In this document: positions 1-4,525 of the stretch, in pieces
How the letters are laid out: each line of letters opens with the position of its first letter
Position numbering within the stretch: position 1 is the first letter of the stretch
Source: JACRBK01 sp964427955
Lineage (GTDB): Bacteria; Chloroflexota; Anaerolineae; Aggregatilineales; Aggregatilineaceae
Assembly: GCA_964427955.1 (NCBI GenBank)
Contig: CAYRWY010000319.1
Location: 1 to 7,031 of the forward strand
Reading direction: 5' to 3'
DNA: 7,031 bases
Program-made: the position numbers and the translations under genes
The notes under the pieces: generated by a model
What the model saw: only the letters and a program-made list of their open reading frames with translations
What the model was told of the DNA's origin: nothing
The model's database searches: none

Positions 1-1
1 G

Positions 2-175
2 GGCGAGGATACGGCGCTGCGCGGGGTGTGCGTGCCCGCCGGATCGCACCGGGTGCGGGTGGAGTACCGTCCCGTGCTGCTGTTCGTGGGACTGGCGATC
101 TCGGCGCTGAGCTGGTTCGCGCTGCTGATCGTGGGGCTGGTGGTGGTGATAAGGGTGAGACGGCGCCAGGCGTAA
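2..175 (+). CDS. C-terminal end of a multi-pass membrane protein, YfhO-like (partial)
   Basis: The 5' part lies outside the window; 57 codons remain, ending in TAA at 173-175. The visible peptide starts with a short extracytoplasmic-looking beta segment carrying the pattern VPAGSHRVRVEYRP, followed by one hydrophobic helix of about 25 residues (roughly residues 25-50) and a basic end, RVRRRQA. The 'PAG-H-V-x-x-x-Y-x-P then last TM helix' ending is what I know from YfhO-family membrane proteins and related GT-C-type glycosyltransferases, which work in cell-envelope glycosylation. The basic tail predicts a cytoplasmic C-terminus. No terminator is visible between this stop and the TIR gene 73 bp downstream. 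Identification rests only on this short tail, so another large polytopic envelope protein is possible. Confidence 0.55.
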   Translation, partial: GEDTALRGVCVPAGSHRVRVEYRPVLLFVGLAISALSWFALLIVGLVVVIRVRRRQA

Positions 176-190
176 GTTTCTCTCTTTCGT

Positions 191-213
191 ATCATGGAAT
201 CATGATCTATACT
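191..213 (+). promoter_or_regulatory. Candidate promoter -10 box with an adjacent palindromic operator
   Basis: A perfect inverted repeat, ATCATG-GAAT-CATGAT, occupies 191-206. One base later comes TATACT (208-213), a five-of-six match to the bacterial -10 consensus TATAAT, lying 35 bp before the TIR-DsbA start codon. The stretch is AT-rich inside a GC-rich scaffold. No good -35 hexamer sits 17 bp upstream (185-190 reads TTTCGT), which would suit an activator-dependent or weak promoter. The palindrome falls in the spacer between -35 and -10, a usual place for a repressor or MerR-type activator to bind. No regulator gene is in view. Confidence 0.4.
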
Positions 214-248
214 TGCCCCGGCTTTACCTTTCCGGGCAGGAATTAATC

Positions 249-1487
249 ATGTCTCATGTTTTCATCAGTTATAGCAAGAAGGATATTGGATTTGCTCGCC
301 ATCTGCGGCGGTTGTTGGAGCGCCAGGGTTTTGGCGTTTGGATGGATGAAACGGAACTGGTCCCTAGCAGCCAATGGTGGCCAGAGATTGAGCACAATAT
401 CGAAACCTGTGCCGCCTTTCTGGTGATCATGTCGCCTAGTGCGCGCGGATCGCGCTGGGTAGAGCGCGAGATTCTCTATGCTGAGGATCAAAATAAGCCC
501 ATTTTCCCCATTCTTCTGGAGGGCAAAAGCTGGCCTCGGCTGGCCGATATTCAATACAGCAGCATGACGGCAGGGATTGAGGCGGCGTTGCCTGCTGGTT
601 TGATTGAAGGTCTCACCAAGCACGTGTCGGTCGATGGTCGGCAAAGCGTACCGCCTCCGCTGCCGGGTCGCATCCTTGTTTCGCGGGAAACGTATAGGCC
701 GCGCCGGACTTCGCGCCGCCAGTATTGGGTGGTGGGGACCCTGATAGCGCTGCTGGGGGTTAGCGTTGTGCTCCTGCTGGGGAGAGAGGTATTTAACGCC
801 AGGCCGTCTACCCCTACTCCTGACTTGGACGCGACCGTGAACGCCTTAGCGGAGCTTCGCATGACGCAAACGAAGGCTCCCACCACGACCAATACACCAG
901 CGATCATAGCCAGCGCTACCGCTGCTCACGCCGCATCCAGAACGCGGACTCTCATTCCGCGTGACGTGGCCGAAGCGAGCCGTCCTGCCCTGGGGCCGGA
1001 GGATGCCCCGGTGGTGATCGTCGAATTTGCGGATTTTCAGTGCACCTACTGCGCCCGTTTTTATGACCAGACGCTGTATCAACTCCTGGAAAAATACCCC
1101 CATGAAATAAGGTTTGTTCACCGCGATTACCCTATCTTTGGCGCGGACTCTTTCCGGGCCGCCGAAGCCGCCCAGTGCGCGAATGAGCAGGGTAAATTCT
1201 GGGAAATGCACGACCGGCTGTTTGACCACACCGTTGATCAGGAAACGACGACCTTCAGTCACGATGTTTTGGTCGATTATGCCCGGCAACTTGGGCTGAA
1301 TACGGCCAGTTTTGACGACTGCCTGTCGTCTGAACGGTACCTGGCGTCCATTCAGTCCGACTATAATACCGCCCTGAGTCTTGGGATGCACGGCACGCCC
1401 ACCTTTGTGATCAATGGGGTAGTTTACAGTTTTGGGGCACAGCCACTTGCGGTGTTTGATGAGGTTGTGAGCAGCCTGCTTCAGTAA
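249..1487 (+). CDS. TIR domain - transmembrane helix - DsbA-type thioredoxin fusion protein
   Basis: This is a 412-residue protein. The ATG at 249 is chosen because AGGA (238-241) lies 7 bp upstream and because the TIR domain begins at once (MSHVFISYSKKD). Residues 3-105 are a TIR_2-type domain with beta-A motif VFISYS, a BB-loop region around W31-D33, and WVERE (W70-E74), which fits the WxxxE motif seen in many prokaryotic TIR domains; E74 is the likely catalytic glutamate of an NAD-cleaving TIR. A Pro/Arg-rich juxtamembrane stretch (135-158) precedes one TM helix at about 159-177. The basic residues before it put TIR in the cytoplasm and the C-terminus outside. A Thr/Pro/Ala-rich linker (about 186-230) leads to a DsbA/Thioredoxin_4-type domain (about 245-412): redox pair CTYC (265-268), cis-proline motif GTPT (382-385), and a likely structural disulfide C310-C358. 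All expected redox residues are present. A thiol oxidoreductase or disulfide sensor outside the cell and an NADase or signalling TIR inside are inferred; activity is not shown. The start of the gene is notably AT-rich (21 G/C of 60 bases at 241-300). Confidence 0.93.
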   Translation: MSHVFISYSKKDIGFARHLRRLLERQGFGVWMDETELVPSSQWWPEIEHNIETCAAFLVIMSPSARGSRWVEREILYAEDQNKPIFPILLEGKSWPRLADIQYSSMTAGIEAALPAGLIEGLTKHVSVDGRQSVPPPLPGRILVSRETYRPRRTSRRQYWVVGTLIALLGVSVVLLLGREVFNARPSTPTPDLDATVNALAELRMTQTKAPTTTNTPAIIASATAAHAASRTRTLIPRDVAEASRPALGPEDAPVVIVEFADFQCTYCARFYDQTLYQLLEKYPHEIRFVHRDYPIFGADSFRAAEAAQCANEQGKFWEMHDRLFDHTVDQETTTFSHDVLVDYARQLGLNTASFDDCLSSERYLASIQSDYNTALSLGMHGTPTFVINGVVYSFGAQPLAVFDEVVSSLLQ

Positions 1488-1549
1488 GGTTCATGCTCGC
1501 TGTGTCCGGGCACTATTGACGGCTGAAGGTCGAGTTGCAGGAGACCGAA

Positions 1550-1567
1550 CCGGCGGACCGACGCCGG
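1550..1567. terminator. Possible bidirectional hairpin between convergent genes
   Basis: CCGGCG (1550-1555) and CGCCGG (1562-1567) are perfect inverted arms around a 6-base loop, lying between the TIR-DsbA stop (1487) and the end of the leftward gene (1577). A GC-rich hairpin between convergent genes is a usual terminator position. There is no T-tract on either strand, so intrinsic termination would be weak. It may be chance in GC-rich DNA. The rest of 1488-1576 shows nothing recognisable. Confidence 0.3.
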
Positions 1568-1576
1568 ATGCCATGC

Positions 1577-2046
1577 TCATCTACCCGCGCCAGCTTGGTC
1601 TCCCGGCGGCTCGTACAGCATGTCGCGAATCTGCCAGACCCGGTGGCGGGCGGTATTGCGGAGGGCGGTGTAGCGGAAGTAGCCCCAGGCCGTCAGCATC
1701 AATACAACCAGGAANNNNNNNNNNNNNNNNNNNNNNNNNNNNNNNNNNNNNNNNNNNNNNNNNNNNNNNNNNNNNNNNNNNNNNNNNNNNNNNNNNNNNN
1801 NNNNNNNNNNNNNNGGAGGGCGGTGTAGCGGAAGTAGCCCCAGGCCGTCAGCATCAATACAACCAGGAAACCGCTCCAGGCGTCCTCGCTGGATGGGCCA
1901 TTCTGGACCAGACCCAGCAGCGTGAACCCCACTGCCAGGACCACCACCACGCTCCAGACCCACCGTTCCAGGCGCAGGCGCCGCCGCGTGGATGGGTGCA
2001 GACGGCCCAGGACGTGCGTGCCGTTCTGGACCGGGCGCAAGATCAT
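1577..2046 (-). CDS. Small two-helix membrane protein, C-terminal part of a probably frameshifted gene; spans the assembly gap
   Basis: Read as given, the frame is broken by the 100 Ns and a duplicated 55 bp. Collapsing them (155 bp) leaves 315 bp, exactly 104 codons plus TGA (1577-1579). The protein starts MILRPVQNGTHVLGRLHP, then has a basic stretch (20-28), a TM helix at about 29-46, a short loop, a second TM helix at about 57-72, and an amphipathic end with WQIRDML. The ATG (2044-2046) overlaps the TGA of the upstream frame as ATGA, which would allow coupled translation. I think it more likely that both frames are one gene. The segment with NGTHVLGRL followed by a TM hairpin resembles the second half of a family of uncharacterised proteins of roughly 150-180 residues, in which a beta-rich N-terminal domain precedes two TM helices; this comparison is from memory. 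Function unknown. Confidence 0.6.
1660..1714. repeat. Left copy of a 55-bp duplication flanking the gap
   Basis: Positions 1660-1714 are identical base for base to 1815-1869. The copy stops exactly where the N run begins. It encodes, on the minus strand, the second TM helix of the small membrane protein. An exact 55-bp match ending at both gap edges is what overlapping contig ends from a k=55 de Bruijn assembly look like, so it is probably not a biological repeat. Confidence 0.9.
1715..1814. other. Assembly gap of 100 N
   Basis: Exactly 100 undefined bases, a common fixed placeholder length in scaffolds rather than a measured distance. The identical 55-bp flanks, and the reading frame restored when one flank and the Ns are removed, indicate that little or no sequence is really missing. 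Confidence 0.98.
1815..1869. repeat. Right copy of the 55-bp duplication flanking the gap
   Basis: Identical to 1660-1714 and starting at the first base after the Ns. On the minus strand this copy continues the frame coming from 2046, whereas the left copy continues into the stop at 1577. The two copies therefore act as one piece of coding sequence split in two. Confidence 0.9.
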
Positions 2047-2276
2047 CGTCTGGGCACGGTGTAGTAGCCGCCTCCCCGGTCGCTCCGCAGGTAGAGCGGG
2101 ACGCGGACGCGCTGCGAGATAACGCGCTGATCGAGGGAAGCCTCCACGTTCCGGCCTGGCGGCGTGCTCCACAAGCTCAGGCGTTCCTCGCATTCGGCGA
2201 GCGTGAGCGCCGTCACGAAGTCCAGCGCCAACGCCGAGGTTTTCGCTTTTTTGCGCTTAAGCTTCATCCTCGCCAC
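2043..2276 (-). CDS. Hypothetical protein, N-terminal part of a probably frameshifted small membrane protein
   Basis: 77 codons from a GTG at 2276, or 74 from an ATG at 2267. The GTG has the better upstream purine-rich stretch (GGAG and GGAAG in the last codons of rarA), while the ATG has GAGG directly against it with no spacing. The start lies inside the end of rarA (20- or 11-bp overlap), so translation is probably coupled. The product begins with a lysine-rich stretch (KLKRKKAK), followed by a mixed helix/strand domain containing ECEERL and ending GGGYYTVPRR. The TGA (2043-2045) overlaps the ATG of the next frame. If one C is missing from the CCC of the V-P codons, the product would read through as ...YYTVPQTMILRP... 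into the 104-codon frame, giving about 181 residues with an N-terminal soluble domain and two TM helices. I do not recognise a function. Confidence 0.55.
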   Translation of the reverse strand: MARMKLKRKKAKTSALALDFVTALTLAECEERLSLWSTPPGRNVEASLDQRVISQRVRVPLYLRSDRGGGYYTVPRR

Positions 2277-3633
2277 GATCTTCCGCTCCCAGCCGTTCCC
2301 GCCGCGCCTTGATCGTCTGCTCGTAGCCGATGTCTTTGGGCTGGTACCAGCCGGGGGCGGCCATGCCCAGCGGGAGATACTGCTGCGCGACCCAGCCGCC
2401 GGGGAAGTCGTGCGGATACTTGTACGCGCCCCGGTCGCCGGACGCCTCTTCCATCGTCTGGCGGTATTGATCGCGCGTCTCGCCGTAGAAATTGCCGGTT
2501 TTGTCGCGCAGGTAGGGCGGCACGTCGCCCGGTCCCTGCTGCTCGATGGACGCCAACGCCTTCCAGATCGCCCCGGCGCTGTTGCTCTTGGGCGCGGTGG
2601 CGAGATACAGGCAGGCGTGGGACAGGAAATAATAACCTTCCGGCATCCCCACCCACTCGAAGGCTTGCGCCGCCGCCGCGACGGTCAGCAGCCCGTTCGG
2701 ATCGGCCAGCCCGATATCCTCACAGGCCAGGATGAACAGACGCCGCAGGATGAAGCGCGGATCTTCGCCCGCGTGCAGCATCTTCGCCATCCAGTACAGC
2801 GCCGCGTCGGGATCGGAGCCGCGCACGCTCTTGATGAAGGCGCTGATCGTGTCGTAGTGCTCGTCGCCGCTTTTGTCGTAGCGCACCGCCCGCTGCTGGA
2901 TGCTCTCTTCCGCCACGGGCAGATCGATCCCGATCACGCCGTCCGGACCGGGCGTGGTCGTCTGCACTGCCAGTTCGAGCGCGTTCAGGGCGCTGCGGGC
3001 ATCCCCTCCGGCGGTGCGGGCCAGGTGCCGCGCGGCCTCGTCTTCCAGCCGGATTTTCTGCTTCCCCAGCCCGCGCTCGGCGTCCTGGATCGCCAGGTGT
3101 AGGATGCGGGTCACGTCCTCTTCGTCCAGGATGCGCAGTTGGAAGACCCGGCTGCGGCTGAGCAGCGGATTGACCAGCGAGAAGTAGGGATTTTCGGTCG
3201 TGGAGCCGATCAGCACCACCGTGCCGTCCTCCACGAAGGGCAGCAGGCCGTCCTGCTGGGCCTTGTTCCAGCGGTGAATCTCGTCGATGAACAGCACCGT
3301 GCCCTGCCCGTACATGCCGAGCCGCTCCTGCGCTTCCCCGATCAATTCGCGCAGCTCCTTGACGCCGGAGGTCACGGCGTTCAGGCGGCTGAAGTGGCGC
3401 TGGGTGTGGTTGGCGATGATGTTGGCGAGCGTCGTTTTGCCGGTGCCGGGCGGCCCCCACAGGATGATCGAGGTCAGTTGATCCGCCTCGATGGCACGGC
3501 GGAGCAGCCGTCCCGGCCCGATGATGTGATCCTGGCCGACGAACTCGCCGAGCGTGCGCGGACGCATCCGCACGGCCAGGGGAGCGGTAGTGCGCTGGCG
3601 CTGTTCGCGCCCGTAATCGAACAGGTCGGGCAT
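2257..3633 (-). CDS. rarA: Replication-associated recombination protein A (RarA/MgsA/WRNIP1 family AAA+ ATPase)
   Basis: 458 residues, close to the usual family length. RarA acts at stalled or collapsed replication forks as a tetrameric ATPase. The AAA+ core is complete: FVGQDHI (31-37) in the N-terminal motif, Walker A GPPGTGKTT (60-68), Walker B VLFIDE (113-118) followed by the family signature IHRWNKAQQD, sensor 1 STTEN (144-148), arginine-finger region SRSR (159-162), and sensor 2 around GGDARSALN (209-217). The C-terminal oligomerisation region has RGSDPDAALYW (271-281), DPRFILRRL and EDIGLADP (305-312), and a MgsA-type end with YPHDFPGGW. The N-terminus MPDLFDYG fits the family. The ATG at 3633 has AAAGGAAG (3641-3648) 7 bp upstream. 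It lies 27 bp after the HNH pseudogene on the same strand and overlaps the next gene. The acidic tail EDRGEDEA shares its bases with that gene's start. Confidence 0.97.
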   Translation of the reverse strand: MPDLFDYGREQRQRTTAPLAVRMRPRTLGEFVGQDHIIGPGRLLRRAIEADQLTSIILWGPPGTGKTTLANIIANHTQRHFSRLNAVTSGVKELRELIGEAQERLGMYGQGTVLFIDEIHRWNKAQQDGLLPFVEDGTVVLIGSTTENPYFSLVNPLLSRSRVFQLRILDEEDVTRILHLAIQDAERGLGKQKIRLEDEAARHLARTAGGDARSALNALELAVQTTTPGPDGVIGIDLPVAEESIQQRAVRYDKSGDEHYDTISAFIKSVRGSDPDAALYWMAKMLHAGEDPRFILRRLFILACEDIGLADPNGLLTVAAAAQAFEWVGMPEGYYFLSHACLYLATAPKSNSAGAIWKALASIEQQGPGDVPPYLRDKTGNFYGETRDQYRQTMEEASGDRGAYKYPHDFPGGWVAQQYLPLGMAAPGWYQPKDIGYEQTIKARRERLGAEDRGEDEA

Positions 3634-3660
3634 GGCGGAACTTCCTTTACAGAACGGCCC

Positions 3661-4052
3661 TCAGTGGCCGGAACCAGACGATTCATCCGGGGGGTGAATG
3701 CCCACCTGCACCCAGATCGCGCGCGCTTCCACAATACGCGGCAGATTCATGCGCAACCGTTCAACCGTCGCCCGGCCTGTGGGGGTGCGGCCTTGCAGAA
3801 TCAGGCCGTGCTGCTGCCACTCAAAATGCTGAGACCAGCGTTGTATCCGGGGGTTGAACAACGGCACGACCTGCCCCGTTTCAGGATCGGGCGCGGTCGT
3901 CGCCGTGGCTTTGCTCAGGTTACAGGAGGGGCACGCCAGACACAGGTTGTCCAGGCCATCCCCGCCCGCTGCGCCGTCTGGCAGTATTCACACCGGTGGC
4001 CAGCACGGTCGTGCACGCGGCGGACGGTCTCGGCCCAGGACGGATCACTCAT
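3661..4052 (-). pseudogene. HNH endonuclease gene with internal deletion and frame change
   Basis: The ATG at 4052 opens a frame of 45 codons (to TGA 3915-3917) whose first 28 residues look like a normal HNH nuclease start, with the first zinc pair CEYC (21-24) and then QTAQ. About 3964-3971 the homologous sequence moves to another frame: GGDGLDNLCLACPSCNLSK, with the second zinc pair CLACPSC and the DN of the HNH motif, then LFNPRIQRW, HFEW, GRATVERL and a GIHPP end, stopping at 3661-3663. The segment normally between them, which carries the DH/HH metal-binding histidines, is absent. The frame change needs a loss of 3n+1 bases; about 40 would fit the family as I remember it. Neither frame alone can make a full HNH fold, so the enzyme should be inactive unless this is an assembly deletion. 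The start overlaps the end of the 139-residue gene by 8 bp (ATGAGTGA), the arrangement of a functional pair. 101 codons of the second frame stay open, so decay looks recent. Confidence 0.8.
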
Positions 4053-4464
4053 CGATGGGCTTCAGGCTGTCCAGGTTGATCGCGTGACCGCGCTCCATCA
4101 GCAGCCGCATGGCCTCCGCTTTGCGCAGGGTCAGCCGTTGGCCGTTTTCCACCAGCGCCGCCAGTTCGACGCGCTCCTCTGCGCCGAGCGTGCCGCTCGA
4201 ATTTTTCTCCATCAGCACCGACTGCCGGTCCTGTTTGGCCGCGGGCATCTGTTCGCGCGCGATGGTCCACAAGGTATCGTCCGAGAGATACGTGAGGGCC
4301 TTCAACTCGGCCAGTTCGTCGGCAGGCAGGTCGATCACGAACTGGTCGAGCGCGCCGTCCAGCCGCTCGCGGATCAAATCGTCCACGGGCTGGGCGGTCC
4401 GTTCGGCGAGACGCTGCGCCTTGCGATAGAGTTTTTCCGGTATCAAGACCGAGTAACTGCCCAT
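4045..4464 (-). CDS. Small RHH-like, possibly antitoxin-like protein paired with HNH endonuclease
   Basis: 139 residues. The ATG at 4464 is supported by AGGAG (4471-4475) 6 bp upstream. Residues 2-38 (SYSVLIPEKLYRKAQRLAE, then PVDDLIRERL) have the strand-helix-helix pattern of CopG/RHH-type DNA-binding or antitoxin N-termini. The rest is largely helical: SDDTLWTIAREQMP (61-74), MEKNSSGTLGAEERVEL (85-101), and LTLRKAEAMRLLMERGH (111-127), a pattern I recognise from uncharacterised proteins encoded directly before HNH endonucleases in Cyanobacteria and Chloroflexota. The 8-bp overlap with the downstream HNH gene supports a fixed pair. Its role is unknown: nuclease partner, regulator or antitoxin are all inference. 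No Walker, nuclease or membrane motif is present. Confidence 0.8.
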   Translation of the reverse strand: MGSYSVLIPEKLYRKAQRLAERTAQPVDDLIRERLDGALDQFVIDLPADELAELKALTYLSDDTLWTIAREQMPAAKQDRQSVLMEKNSSGTLGAEERVELAALVENGQRLTLRKAEAMRLLMERGHAINLDSLKPIDE

Positions 4465-4470
4465 CGTCAG

Positions 4471-4497
4471 CTCCTGTAGAACTCCTATTCTATTTTA
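4471..4497 (-). promoter_or_regulatory. Candidate -10 box and ribosome binding site before the RHH-like gene
   Basis: The 61 bp between the glycosidase-like stop (4526) and the ATG at 4464 hold an AT-rich island unlike the coding DNA around it. On the minus strand TAAAAT (4497-4492) and the overlapping TAGAAT (4492-4487) are each one mismatch from the -10 consensus. The ribosome site AGGAG is at 4475-4471. No convincing -35 is seen. CATTCG occurs twice (4503-4508 and 4510-4515), a short direct repeat that might be a binding site or chance. If real, this is the promoter for the RHH-like/HNH/rarA/membrane-protein transcript. Confidence 0.4.
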
Positions 4498-4525
4498 CAC
4501 TACATTCGCCATTCGGGCACTATGC

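Noticed and set aside
213..248. Upstream ATG at 213 as start of the TIR fusion
   Set aside because: It would overlap the -10 box and add 12 residues before the TIR beta-A strand. The ATG at 249 has a well-spaced AGGA.
1660..1869. Biological tandem or insertion-site duplication
   Set aside because: The copies end exactly at both edges of a 100-N filler, and collapsing them restores an open reading frame, so contig-end overlap explains them better.
2240..2262. A-rich run near the start of the small gene (minus strand, AAAAAAG) as a programmed frameshift site
   Set aside because: The codon phase is AAA AAA G, not the A AAA AAG phase required for a dnaX-type slip, and there is no alternative frame of interest there.
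2164..3102. 312-codon plus-strand open frame
   Set aside because: Entirely antisense to rarA and the gene after it, whose motifs are unmistakable; its composition is Arg/Gly/Val-rich shadow.
3139..4479. 446-codon plus-strand open frame
   Set aside because: It runs antisense through rarA, the HNH remnant and the RHH-like gene, and has no recognisable domain. It is a by-product of GC-rich coding DNA.
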